Counted from the first letter of the stretch, positions 30,812-40,718 are shown. The stretch is 64,000 bases of DNA from Ichthyophis bannanicus (GCA_033557465.1 CM066048.1:17336305-17400304), one strand, 5' to 3'. The notes: generated by a model not told the origin, from the letters alone. Numbers and translations are program-made.

Positions 30812-32650
30812 ATGGCTGCCAGCGGGTTTAAGAAATGTGATCATTGTTCTAAATTAATGTCTCTTACAGACACGCATAACTACTGCCTCCGTTGCCTCGG
30901 ACCCAACCATGACTCCGGGAGTTGTGGTCCGTGTGGCAAGATGTCCTCCAAGTCGCTGAGGAGTTGGCAATCGCAAAGGGACCAAATCTTCTCTGACCCC
31001 GAGTCCGGTCCGACCCGGACCTCGTCTTCGGCGTCGACGTCTCGTCTTCGGCAGAGGAAACTCACGCGGGTGGCGTCGGAGGACGCACCTGGTCCCTCGA
31101 GGGCCGGGTCGCATAGCCCCGCCAGCCGCCCCGAGTCCTCAGAGGCGGAGAGACCTTCAAGCTTCCCCGCCTCGAGGTGGAGCCGCTTGGACATGTGAGT
31201 ACTATTGTCCTCCTGGACTCCCCTACGGAACCGATGTTGGGCCCGACGCCGTTGGGGCCCGAGTCGGTGGCTGCCGGGTCTTCTGGGTTTGACCTCAGAT
31301 TGACGACCTTGGAGCGCAGTATATCTGCCTTCTTGGACCAGCAGCGGGCATGGATGACCGGCCTCGCCAGTGCATCTGACCAGACCACCGGGACGTCGAC
31401 GTCCATGTCAACCCCGGCGGCCGAGTCGATCCTCGAGTCAATGCAGGCTCGAGTCGATCCTCGGTTGAGGTCTCCCTCGGCCTCCCGTTCGGGACCGAGG
31501 TCGTCGACGCCGGCATCGGCGTCGGGACGAACCCTCGCCCGCACGGAGCCCCTTGATTCCTCCACGGAGGCGTCGGGCTGGGACACGGAAGGGGACGAGT
31601 CGCCCGGCTCTTTTCAGACCCGGTGCGTCCCCTCCGACTCGCCTGAGTCGGAGCCTCGAAGGCGATCCCCTCCGAAGGATACGCGCTTTTCTGATTTTGT
31701 GCGGGATATGGCCAAGGCTTTATCTTTCCCCGCAGATCCCAAGGAGGAGCCTCGCGCGGAAGAGCTCGAGGCACTCCAGTACGACTCTCCCCCGAAGGAG
31801 GCCTTTACTGTGCCGGTCCCTCCGATGCTGGAGCGGCTGCTCTTCCGCATGTGGGAAAATCCGGCCTCGACGCCGGTGTTGAGCAGACGGATCGATTCGA
31901 TGTATCGAGTCCGCAAGAGCCCCGGGTTCCAGAAGGCGCAATTGCCGCACCACTCCATGGTAGTGGAATCGGCAATGCATTGGCTTAAGAGTCAAAAGAT
32001 GCACTCCTCGGTGCCCCCGGGTAAGGAAGCCTGAAACCTGGATGCCCTCGGGAGGAAGTGCTTCCAGGGTTCCATGCTGGCCTGCCGAGTGCAGACATAC
32101 CAGCTGTATATGGGCATGTTCCTCCAAGACCTGGCAAAAGAGCTCGCCGGGTTCTCGGCTGGTCTCTCCGCCGAACCTTTGCAGAGGTTGCAGGCCTTGT
32201 CCGATAGCATTCGTGAGTGTTCGAAGTTCATTTCTCGGGCGGCCTACGATGGCTTCGAGGCATCGGCCCGAGTGGCCGGAGCCGGCATCGGTGCCCGCCG
32301 GCAGGCCTGGCTTCAGTCATCTGACCTCGAGCCATGGGTACAGGACAAGCTAGTCAATGTCCCCTGCAGAGGTGAAAAACCTCTCCGGTAAGCCCATGTC
32401 TGACAAGGCGGCAGAACTCGAGTCCGAGACTCACTCGGACTCGCCTGTCCCGAAAGACCTCCGCTCCTTCGCAGAAGCGGAAGGGGCCGGGGAAGAAGCC
32501 TTTTTACCCGAGGAAGGTGCTTGCCTATAAGCAACCCCACCTTCAATACCAAGCATCGGCGGCTCCCACTCAGGGCCCGCAGGCTAAGGGTCATGGGAAT
32601 GGCCCCCGTAGGCCGAGGGCCCCCAAGCCTGCTACACAGCCCCCTGCCCA
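30812..32650 (+). pseudogene. DIRS-6 gag-like ORF, three lesions
   Basis: Frame 1 (30812-31198) has the N-terminal block FKKCDHCSK, HNYCLRCLGPNH, with later Cys residues, then a Ser/Arg-rich region. A frameshift near 31180 moves to an open 31177-32034 frame: Ser/Pro/Thr-rich, then FSDFVRDMAKALSFPADP, ELEALQYDSPPKEAF and KAQLPHHSMVVESAM. A TGA at 32032-32034 stops it three codons from the site of the DIRS-3 stop. The same frame then runs to 32391 with YQLYMGMFLQDLAKEL and ARRQAWLQSSDLEPWVQDKL. An extra A in an A run near 32375 shifts the basic tail. It is a decayed gag equivalent. Confidence 0.82.
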
Positions 32651-32744
32651 GCAGGGTGGGGGCTTTTGACTATGCCAGCATAGCCTCTCCCCCCTGCGTC
32701 CTTCGCTCAGCACAGGGGGGCAGGCTGATCCACTTTGCCCACAG

Positions 32745-34580
32745 GTGGTCGGCCATAACGTCCGATTCCTGGGTGCTGCAGGTGGTTCAGAGGGGCTACC
32801 TCTTGCATTTTCACCAGGTGCCTCCCCCTACTTCCCAGGGGAGCCTCCAAGGCCCCCTCTGCACAGAGACTTGCTCCTTCAGGAGCTGCAGGGTCTGCTG
32901 GGGGAGCAGGCTGTGGAGCCAGTGCCCCAACATCTGTGGGGTCAAGGGTTCTACTCGAGGTACTTCCTGGTCCCAAAGAGAACAGGAGGCCTCAGACCCA
33001 TTCTGGACTTACGCAACCTCAACAAGTTTCTGCAGCGGGAAAAGTTCAAGATGCTTACCCTTGGAATCCTGCTGCCCTACCTCCAGCAGGGAGATTGGCT
33101 ATGCTCCTTGGATCTAAAGGATGCCTATACCCACATCCTTATTCATCCGGACCACCGACAATATCTCAGATTTGTGGTGGCAGGGAAACATTATCAGTAC
33201 CGCGTGCTGCCCTTCGGCTTGTGCTCCGCCCCCAGGGTGTTCACAAAATGCCTGGCAGTGGTGGCGGCCTTCCTGAGACTTCAAGGCCTGTTCGTTTTTC
33301 CATACCTGGACGACTGGCTCGTCCGGGCGCAGTCGGCCATAGAGGTCGCTCAGGCCACGCAGCGCACGGTGGCTCTGCTTCAGCACTTGGGCTTCGTCAT
33401 AAACTTCGGGAAGTCCACGTTGAGTCCCTCTCAGGATCTCGAGTTCATAGGGGCACGGCTAGACACTCTGCGAGCTCGTGCCTTCTTGCCTCGGGAGCGA
33501 GCCGACAGGCTCATGGCTCTGGCCGGCAGGTTCCGCAGCGCGTCCCCGGTCCCGGCCAGACGGTTCCTGAAGCTGCTCGGTCATATGGCCTCCACGGTCC
33601 ATGTCACACCGAACACCCGGCTGCATATGAGGCCTGTCCAGTGGTGTCTTCGCACTCAATGGCATCAGGCCACAGGGAGTCTGGCGAACCTTCTACAGAT
33701 CTCCGACCGCCTGGTCTCCTCTCTGCAATGGTGGCTTCACCTGCCCAACCTGGTACTGGGCATGCCCTTTCAGTCTCCCGCACCTTCCCAGGTGCTGACG
33801 ACAGATGCCTCTCTCCTGGGGTGGGGAGCGCATTGCCAGGGAGCACGCACTCGGGGCCTTTGGACTCCTTGGGAGGCGGCTCAACAGATCAACTTCCTGG
33901 AGCTGCGGGCGATCCGCCTAGCTCTGCGGACCTTCTCTCACCTCACCTCGCGTCAGTCTGTATTGGTGCAGACGGACAATCAGGTGGCCATGTTCTACGT
34001 GAACAAACAGGGGGGCACGGGCTCCCTCCTGCTCTGTCAGGAGGCCCGGAGACTGTGCTCCTGGGCTGTCGACCACAACATCCTCCTCAAGGCTGTTTAC
34101 CTGCCTGGGCAGGAAAACTGCCTGGCCGACAGGCTGAGCCGGGTCTTGCAACCCCACGAGTGGAGGTTGAACCCCGGCGTTGCCCAGCAAATCTTCCGCT
34201 GGTGGGGCTCCCCCACCGTGGACCTCTTTGCCAGTCCCCTGAACCGGCAACTGCCCCGGTTCTGCTCTCGGCATCCGCATCCCCTCAGAGTAGCTCCGGA
34301 TGCTTTCCTCACTTCGTGGTCCACAGGCCTACTGTATGCCTTTCCTCCCACACCGCTGGTATTCCGGACGCTTTTCAAGGTTGTCTGGGACGGGGCCTAC
34401 GTGATCCTGATAGCGCCCCGATGGCCGAGGCAACCCTGGTTTCCTCTGCTCCTGCAGTTAGCGGTGGACACCCCTCTTCCTCTGGGGTTTCAGCCCGATC
34501 TTCTGACCCAAGATCAGGGTACTCTCCTGCACCCCAACCTCCGGGCCCTTCACCTGATGGCCTGGCTGCTGAGAGGGTAG
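32745..34580 (+). CDS. DIRS-6 reverse transcriptase-RNase H-methyltransferase-like ORF (611 aa, open)
   Basis: This is the best-preserved DIRS polymerase here. RT spans about residues 40-300: GGLRPILDLRNLNKFL (81-96), SLDLKDAY (121-128, Asp123), VFPYLDDWL (184-192, YLDD at 187-190). RNase H spans about 350-470 with acidic residues at Asp354 (LTTDASLLGWG), Glu386 (INFLELRAI), Asp411 (VQTDNQVAMF) and Asp462 (CLADRLSRVL). Residues 491-570 match the DIRS methyltransferase-like stretch (VDLFASPLNRQLPRF, YAFPPTPLV, ILIAPRWPRQPWF). The annotated Met lies in a segment that is out of frame: the true upstream RT frame (AITSDSWVLQVVQRGYLLHF) is shifted near 32845, so the ORF is open but its first 30 or so residues are not genuine. 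Confidence 0.88.
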   Translation: MVGHNVRFLGAAGGSEGLPLAFSPGASPYFPGEPPRPPLHRDLLLQELQGLLGEQAVEPVPQHLWGQGFYSRYFLVPKRTGGLRPILDLRNLNKFLQREKFKMLTLGILLPYLQQGDWLCSLDLKDAYTHILIHPDHRQYLRFVVAGKHYQYRVLPFGLCSAPRVFTKCLAVVAAFLRLQGLFVFPYLDDWLVRAQSAIEVAQATQRTVALLQHLGFVINFGKSTLSPSQDLEFIGARLDTLRARAFLPRERADRLMALAGRFRSASPVPARRFLKLLGHMASTVHVTPNTRLHMRPVQWCLRTQWHQATGSLANLLQISDRLVSSLQWWLHLPNLVLGMPFQSPAPSQVLTTDASLLGWGAHCQGARTRGLWTPWEAAQQINFLELRAIRLALRTFSHLTSRQSVLVQTDNQVAMFYVNKQGGTGSLLLCQEARRLCSWAVDHNILLKAVYLPGQENCLADRLSRVLQPHEWRLNPGVAQQIFRWWGSPTVDLFASPLNRQLPRFCSRHPHPLRVAPDAFLTSWSTGLLYAFPPTPLVFRTLFKVVWDGAYVILIAPRWPRQPWFPLLLQLAVDTPLPLGFQPDLLTQDQGTLLHPNLRALHLMAWLLRG

Positions 34581-35600
34581 TCCTAGCTCCGCTCTCGCTC
34601 CCTCCGGAGGTGGAAGCTGTCGTCCTGGCGTCTCGGCAACCTTCTACCCGGAAATCTTACGCCCTCAAATGGCATCGCTTCTCGGTCTGGTGTTCTCAGT
34701 GTTCTGAGGACCCATTCGCCTGCCTAGTATCGGTGGTATTGCAATACTTGCTTCACCTCTCCGATCTCGGCCTCAAGTCCAACTCTGTCAGAGTCCACCT
34801 CAGTGCTCTCTCGGCACACCATTCGCCTGTGGAGGGCCAGCCTCTTTCCTCGCACCCCTTGGTGGCGCGTTTCCTCAGGGGCCTGCTTCTGCTTAAGCCC
34901 CCGTTGCGCCCTCCGGCTCCTGACTGGGATATCAATGTGGTTTTACAAAGGCTTATTTGCCCGCCTTTTGAACCCATGGCTACCTGCCCCCTCCGTTTCC
35001 TCTCCTGGAAAACTCTTCTTGGTAGCCCTTACCTCCGCTAGGCGCGTTAGTGAACTACAGGCCCTAGTGTCGGAGCCCCCTTACACCAGGTTCTACAAGA
35101 ATAGGGTTGTCTTACGGACGCACCCTAAGTTTCTCCCGAAGGTGGTTTCCTCTTTCCACATCAATCAAGAGGTGGTTCTTCCGACCTTCTTTCCCAGGCC
35201 GCATACCAGCAGAGCTGAGACTGTTCTGCATACCCTGGACTGTCGAAGAGCCTTGTCCTTCTACCTTGACCGTACGCGTGAGCATAGGAAAGCTGTCCAG
35301 CTTTTCGTTTCCTTTGACCCCAATCGGTTGGGGGTCCCTGCCTCTAAGCGTACTCTGTCCATCTGGATAGCTGACTGTATCGCCTGGGCGTATGAGGCAG
35401 CCGGCCTCTCCTTGGAGAGTCGAGTCAGGGCGAAGGCGGCGTCTGTAGCCCACCTCCGCTCTGTTCCGTTGGCAGACATCTGCCGGGCCGCTACTTGGTC
35501 TTCCAGCCAGACTTTTGCGGCTCATTACTGCCTGGAGAGGGAGTCCCGCAGGGATAGTGCTTTCGGACAGGCAGTCCTCCACAATCTTTTTGAGGTTTAG
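34545..35600 (+). pseudogene. DIRS-6 tyrosine recombinase, frameshifted and missing catalytic His
   Basis: It overlaps the end of the polymerase frame. The N-terminal part is open (RKSYALKWHRFSVWC, LLHLSDLGLKSNSVRVHLSA) until a one-T loss near 35013-35018 shifts the frame. The catalytic part continues to 35600 with TSARRVSELQAL, LHTLDCRRALSFYLDRT and SWSIW-like text before the active site. Relative to DIRS-3, five residues are deleted in frame at about 35425, removing the His of the HxxR motif but leaving its Arg. The second His position is Gln (SSQTF). The Tyr region HYCLERESRRDSAF remains. It cannot be catalytic as written. Confidence 0.86.
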
Positions 35601-35730
35601 GCAACTCCTACCCTCCGGCCCCGGTGTTGGCTACCGGCCGGATTCATTTTCAGAGAAGATTCCTTCCTTCTGTGCTGTTGAGCTGGAGGGAGCTCCTTCC
35701 AGCTTGAGGTCTCCAGTAGCCTTAAGCTAG

Positions 35731-35834
35731 GGAGTCCCATAAGTGAGGACTGACTTCCTGCTTGGTCCTGGAGAAAGAGTAGTTACTCACCTGTAACAGG
35801 TGTTCTCCAGGAGCAGCAGGAATCAGTCCTCACT
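35731..35834 (+). repeat. DIRS-6 internal complementary region
   Basis: A left-end complement (to GTCCTGGAGAA) abuts a right-end complement (from AGAGTAGTTACTCACC). The two together pair with the outer ends at 30414 and 36083. It includes CACCTGTAACAGGTG. Confidence 0.9.
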
Positions 35835-35898
35835 ACCCTCCCTCCTCCCCTTGGAGTTGCAGTCATTCTTATGGTTGCTGTCTTCCGCTATGTCATTC

Positions 35899-36083
35899 GA
35901 CTGAGCAAGATGGCATCCTTGGGCGGGAAGAGGACCGCGCATGCGCGCTGCAATCCCAAAGGCTTTCTTCGAAAGCTGGGGAAATTGCTCCGCGTGGGCT
36001 CCGTCGGCGCCTATGTCACCCATAAGTGAGGACTGATTCCTGCTGCTCCTGGAGAACACCTGTTACAGGTGAGTAACTACTCT
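35899..36083 (+). repeat. DIRS-6 right inverted terminal repeat
   Basis: The reverse complement of the left repeat, ending in CACCTGTTACAGGTGAGTAA and CTACTCT. The spacer 35835-35898 holds no ORF. Confidence 0.9.
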
Positions 36084-36124
36084 TTCCCTTGCCATCTGCT
36101 TGGTAGGGCTCTAGCTAAGGGACC

Positions 36125-36309
36125 TGACTGAGCAAGATGGCACCCTTGGGCGGGAAGAGGACCACGCATGAATGGCAATAATCCCAAAGGCTTTCTTTGA
36201 AAGCTGGGGAATTGCTCCACACGGGCTCCATTGGTGCCGACGTCACCCATAAGTGAGGACTGATTCCTGCTGTCCCTGGAGAACGCCTGTTACAGATGAG
36301 TAACTACAG
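36125..36309 (+). repeat. DIRS-5 right inverted terminal repeat, displaced
   Basis: A second right-type repeat directly after DIRS-6. It starts at a CTGAGCAAGATGGCACCCTT stretch, carries its own substitutions, and ends GCCTGTTACAGATGAGTAAC. It fits as the right end of DIRS-5, separated from its complementary region by DIRS-6. The 41 bp before it (36084-36124) match the DIRS spacer position. Confidence 0.82.
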
Positions 36310-36684
36310 TGTATTGTAACATCCGAATGCTGAGGCTTGTGGCTTGTTTGCCTCTGAGGCTGTGTCCCCCTTGATGAGCCAGTCATCGAGGAAGGGGAAA
36401 ATGAAGGCCCTGTGGAGGCTGAGATAGGCTGCCACCACTGCCAGGCACTTGGTGAAGACTCTTGGGGCAGAGGCAATGCCGAACAAGAGTACCTTGTACT
36501 GGTAGTGGACACCTCCTACCATGAATCTGAGGTATTGCCTATGACTTGGGTGGATCAGGATGTGGGTATAAAACAGGCTCCACCGCTCTGTCCTTGAGAA
36601 GAACCATGAGCTCTTGCTTCAGATTGCATGGGCTCCCCGGGAATGGAGGGACCTGGTCGAGGTGGAGGCGGTAGCCCTCCTTGA
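36310..36684 (-). pseudogene. DIRS-4 reverse transcriptase, N-terminal block with deletion
   Basis: On the minus strand a short N-terminal RT part near 36680-36560 is joined, after an internal deletion of the fingers and first catalytic motif, to VHYQYKVLLFGIASAPRVFT, KCLAVVAAYLSL and FIFPFLDDWLIKGDTASEAN (FLDD box present). It then reaches the DIRS-5 insertion point. The first catalytic Asp region (LDLKDAY in relatives) is missing. Confidence 0.78.
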
Positions 36685-38740
36685 CTACCTGAAGAGCCCA
36701 GAAGTCAATGGTGATGGAGGCCCACCGGTGGGCGAAGTGAACCAGGCACCCCCATGGCGGGATGTGGTCCTCCAGCGGAAGAGAGCTATGCCGATGGCAT
36801 CAAAAACCCAACCCTGGCTGGGTTGTGGCTGGCAACTGGGGTTTGGGGCTTTTGGGTTGTGTGGTTCCTGGCCTGTTCTCTTTCCATGAGGACCCTGCTG
36901 AGGGGTCTGGGTGGCAGGGTATGGGAGATAGCCCCTGTAGGGGTTCCCTTCCAGAGAAAAGGTTTCTTGCCTTGCAGCTTCTTCCGAGGCAAGGTGGAAG
37001 TTTTCTTTGAGAGCTGGGTACAAGTCACGTACTGTCTCGATTTCAGCTGCTTTGTCCTCCATAAGCTTACCTAAAAGCTGTTCACCGAGGCAGAGGACGT
37101 CAAGAAACTTCTCTTGTACCCACTGCTCGAGATCCAATGATTGGAGCCAGGACTGGCGTAGAGCACCTTTGCCCGCAGCTGCCACCCTCGCACTGGACTC
37201 GAAGCTGTCATAGGTGGCTCGAGACAAATATTTGGAGCACTCTGAGACAGACTTCAAAAGAGTCGAGAAACGCCGGAGGTGGTCTCCATCAAGGCCAGCT
37301 GTGAAGCCTCCAAGCTCCTTGGCCAGATCCCAGGGGAACATGCCAATATAGAGCTGGTAAGTCTGGATATGGCATGTCAGCATCAAACCCTGGTAGCATT
37401 TCCTCCCAAGGGTGTTGAAGGCCCGGGACTCCCTGCCAGGGGACACCAAAGAGTGTGACTTTGGGCTTTTTTGCTGGCGTATGGCTGACTCCACCACCAT
37501 GGAGGTGTGGGGGAGTTGCACTTTACGGAAGCCCGGGTTATGCTGGACCTGGTACATCATATCCAGCCAACGGCCAATGATGGGTATCGACGCAGGGGTC
37601 TCCCACATTCTGAAGAGAAGCCGGGTAAGGATGGAGGGGATGGGGACCTTCAAGGTCTCCTTCGGTTGTGCTTCATACTGGAGGATGTCAAGTTCCTCCA
37701 TGCGAGGGTACTCCTCCGACTCTGTCATGAGGGAGAGCGCCCGAGCCATGTCCCTGACGAACTCAAGGAAGCAGATGTCCTTGGGTGGGGATCAGCACTG
37801 AGCAGCCAGCGGAGACGGGTCCGAGAGGAGGTCTTGGTGGGCTCAATTATCCAGGGATGTCTCAATGTCGGAATCCCAGTCGGAGTACTCTGAGGATGAC
37901 TTGAAGCCCACCAGATGCAGGAGCACTGACAGCTCTGGTCTTGAGGGCTTAAAGGCCGGGGCATGGCTACAGCCAGAGGCGCTCACCTGTGAAGACCTCG
38001 CTCCCGAGGAATGGGAGTGAGAGCGAGTCCCTCGCTGAGGATATGACCAAGACATCTGGCTCTTGGCGATTGCTTCAGCAGCCCAGGGAGTCATTGAGGT
38101 CCCTGCAGTCTTTGTGTGGCCAGGTGGCACCCACTGGGAGGCAGTGAATGCAGAAATGCTGTGCTCCTAGGCCAACATATGGGCTTCGCACTTGGGGGTA
38201 GCAGCCATTGACACTGATGCTGGCGTGACCAAGTCAGGCATCGAGGAGGAGAGTGGGTCCTCGATGGGACAGCTCTCAGGAGATAGAGGTCCGTCACCGG
38301 AGGCCATGACATCCGTTCTTGGCACCATTCGGGGATACTCCCACTCCAACTCCTCGAGATCTAGCCAGGGACCGAGGGACCCGGCACAGGACTTCCCGAG
38401 ATGTGGATAAGCACGGGAAGAGGCCCTTGAGGTCTTCTAATTCTTCTTACACTCTCACTCCGGAGTACCTTGTTTGGAGTGCCTGTGGGTCTGTTGAGGG
38501 GCTGCGGGAGCCTTGCGTGGCTCAGAGGAGCCATGTGAGGTCATTGAGCATGAGGCTACCGGGGATACTGGGGTGGTCTGCCTTGTGGAAGATGTCGTCC
38601 TGCCTAAGCTGACGGCTCTGGATGGCCTTCGTGGACATTTTCTTGCACATGGAGCATTCCTCCAGATTGTGGTCAGCGCCCAGAAACCGGAGGCAACAAT
38701 CATGCATGTCAGTGATGGACATATTTTTTGAACACCACAT
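36685..38740 (-). pseudogene. DIRS-4 gag-like ORF, partly open
   Basis: The N-terminal Cys/His block at 38740-38600 reads MHDCCLRFLGADHN (one Cys replaced by Phe), with later Cys residues. A middle block with SSSEYSDWDSDIETS lies at 38130-37843. A 354-residue open C-terminal piece runs 37749-36685: MARALSLMTESEEYPRMEE, QYEAQPKETLKVPIP, VQLPHTSMVVESAIRQQK, SPGRESRAFNTLGRKCYQG, YQLYIGMFPWDLAKEL and LQSLDLEQWVQEKFLDVL. It keeps the Arg codons at the position of the DIRS-3 and DIRS-6 stops. Confidence 0.8.
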
Positions 38741-39001
38741 TTTTTAAACCGGTGGCCACTGGGGCAAAAAGGACCCCCGCGAGGTTGAAGACCCTTGCTG
38801 CGGCCAGCAGTTGAAAAGGGCGTGAAAGTGCTGAAAAATAAAAATATGACAAAACGCAACAATTTTGAGGCCTGGTGCCGCAGCAGCGGGTCCCAAAATG
38901 GGAAAGAGCTGGCGCAAGCCGGAAAAGTAGAAGAATGTACAAGTTAAAGAAAACTATTTTCCAGGGACAAGACAAATGTATGTACGGCTCAGCAGAAAAA
39001 G

Positions 39002-39166
39002 GGAAACTGATCAAGATGGCACCCTTGGGAGGGAAAGGGACCATGTATGCATGGTGGCATCTCCCAAAGGCTTTCTTTGAAATCTGGGGAGATGCTTCCA
39101 CGAGGGCTCCATCAGCGCCAATGTCACCCATATGTGAGGACTGACTTCCTGCTTGTTCCTGGAGAA
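39002..39166 (-). repeat. DIRS-4 left inverted terminal repeat
   Basis: On the minus strand it begins TTCTCCAGGAACAAGCAGGA and reads through the usual DIRS terminal block. It lies next to a CR1 endonuclease fragment, the apparent target of DIRS-4. Confidence 0.8.
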
Positions 39167-39345
39167 TAATTTATAGCCTTGTATAGTTATATCCCAGTCA
39201 TGGTTGTCCGTGAACCATGTCTCTGTAACTGCCACTAAATCCAAGTCAGCCTCTCCCATTAAAGCCTCAACATCTGGGATCTTAGTTCCCATGCCATGGG
39301 CATTTATAGACATGGCTTTCCAGATGTTGCCTCTTTTACCTCTTG
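39167..39345 (-). pseudogene. CR1-type endonuclease N-terminal fragment
   Basis: The minus strand encodes MSINAHGMGTKIPDVEALMG and DLDLVAVTETWFTDNHDWDI, ending at YKLF where DIRS-4 begins. SxNAxG and TETWF are standard motifs of CR1/L2-type apurinic endonucleases. Only about 60 residues remain. Confidence 0.7.
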
Positions 39346-40330
39346 ATTTTATTTTATTTAACAAGTTTTCTATACCACCTTATCATAAAATCAAAGCGGT
39401 TTACATTATAACTCAAACCATTACAGAGAACTTATTTTGAAAACTTGGGGAGGGAGTGACATGCAGGGGGCTGCTTAGAGGCATAATTTATTTACAACAG
39501 AAAATATATTCATGCGCTAACTGGCATGTAAACAGGAGTCTGGAGACTGGGGTGTTAAGTGTCTTCACTGAAGTGATCAACAAAGACGAAGGTTTTTAGC
39601 TGCTTCCTAAATTCTTTTAAGTCCGTGGTGGTCCTTTGTTTTTCTGGAAGAGAATTCCAAATAGCAGGTGCGGCAAATGAAAATGCCCTCTTCTCAGTGG
39701 ACTTGTTGTTTTTTGTGGATGAAGTAGGCGTTGGAATGGTGTTTATGGTGCTCTGCCTCCTTGTTCTATTAGTGGGTTTAGTGCAAATCAGGTCTTGTAG
39801 GATTCCTGCTGACATATTGTTTCTGATTTTGAAGATGGTTAATGCAGTTTTATATTTGGCACATGACGTAATTGGTAGCCAGTGGAGCTGGTTCATGAAG
39901 GGCATTATGTGATCGTATTTGGTTGATTCAGTGATGGCTCGGGCGGTAGTGTTCTGGACTAATTGCAGGGGTCAGATGGTTTGCTTTGGGAGTCCTTGGA
40001 ACAGGGCGTTGCAGTAGTCCAGTATGGGTGTTATGACGGCTTGTGCGGAAATGGTCTTGGCTGAGGAGAAGTTTGAGTCTTCAAATTGTGGCCAGTTTGT
40101 GGAAAGTGTTCCTGGTGGTTCTGTTGATGTGGGTTTGTAGGTTTAGGTGGCGGTTGAGGGTGACTCCCAAGTACCGAATTTCATCCTTTACTGAGATAGG
40201 AGTGTCAGCCACATTGATGGAAGTTGGGGGGGGGGGTGAAGGAGGCATCACGTGTGATGAATAATGCCTCTTATTTTTTAATGTTGATATGTAGGCTGTT
40301 TGAGGCATTTTGTCTCTTGGAGGCATTTTG
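39345..40330 (-). mobile_element. L2-clade LINE 3' fragment
   Basis: On the minus strand, RT C-terminal text at 40210-40090 (IRYLGVTLNRHLNLQTHI) leads into a 116-residue open piece at 39905-39555. It has LHWLPITSCAKYKTALTIFK, KRAFSFAAPAIWNSLPE and EFRKQLKTFVF, the typical L2 C-terminus. The 3' tail ends in an AAATAAAATAAAAT repeat at about 39345. The strand, tail and order agree with a 5'-truncated L2. Confidence 0.78.
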
Positions 40331-40389
40331 ACATTGTTGCATAATCCGGGGTGTCCAGGTGGATGGCCATGATATAGCATGGAATCTGT

Positions 40390-40500
40390 GTACTCTTTGG
40401 GAACCTGACTGGTAATAGTGGCCAATCCAGGTCACAGTTGGAAACAGGATACTGGGCTTGATGGATCCTTGGTCTGGCCTATATATTATGTTCTTATGAA
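40390..40500 (+). repeat. CR1 3'-end fragment with inverted segment
   Basis: It matches the reverse complement of the CR1-A 3' end (GTTGGAAACAGGATACTGGG), except that 19 bp at 40417-40435 are in inverted orientation relative to the copies at 9130 and 60430. 40501-40599 is AT-rich and unassigned. Confidence 0.7.
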
Positions 40501-40718
40501 AAACTATTTGTTAATTTAAATTTTATTGACATTAAAATGGCATTTATATCCCAATATAAACTTGAATCCCTCACTTGGTTTGCAGCTTGTCGTGCTGTGA
40601 GGGCTTGTGTGCATCAGTGATGCTGAGGGCTAAGCTATCGGTAGTTTAACTACTGGCAGGGCCTCCCAAGATGGACAGGTCTCAGCTGAGGTGCCAGACC
40701 AAGACAAACCACCCATAT

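Larger units (their letters stand above)
30414..36083 (+). mobile_element. DIRS-6: DIRS retrotransposon nested in DIRS-5
   Basis: A 5.67-kb full-structure DIRS inserted in the short spacer between the complementary region and right repeat of DIRS-5. Left repeat 30414-30573, gag 30812-32650, RT/RNase H 32745-34580, recombinase 34545-35600, complementary region 35731-35834, right repeat 35899-36083. The sequence is GC-rich and CpG-rich compared with the older copies, which fits a young insertion. The terminal repeats differ only at a few mostly CpG positions. Gag and recombinase have lesions. Confidence 0.92.
24909..36309 (+). mobile_element. DIRS-5: DIRS retrotransposon interrupted by DIRS-6
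   Basis: Inserted in DIRS-4. Left repeat 24909-25080, gag 25320-27200, RT/RNase H 27200-29100, recombinase 28990-30125, complementary region 30270-30373. Then DIRS-6 (30414-36083) is inserted in the spacer, followed by the DIRS-5 right repeat (36125-36309). Assigning the second right repeat to DIRS-5 explains why DIRS-6 is followed by two right ends in a row. All genes are broken. Confidence 0.85.
24172..39166 (-). mobile_element. DIRS-4: minus-strand DIRS split by DIRS-5/DIRS-6
   Basis: Two blocks of a minus-strand DIRS. 39166-36310 has the left terminal repeat, gag and RT up to just past the YxDD-type box. 24908-24172 has the RT end and RNase H. Between them lie DIRS-5 and the nested DIRS-6. 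The break falls in the RT thumb between the FLDDW region and LGFMINHPKS, so the two halves join at the expected position. The 3' part (recombinase, complementary region, right repeat) is missing at 24172, where CR1-A's leader ends. Confidence 0.85.

Noticed and set aside
31062..31774. Long minus-strand ORFs opposite DIRS-6 gag
   Set aside because: Shadows of the GC-rich gag frame, which has the family motifs on the plus strand.
32936..34540. Long alternative plus frame within DIRS-6 polymerase
   Set aside because: Only its last part (from about 34545) matches the recombinase; the rest is out-of-frame text over RT and RNase H.
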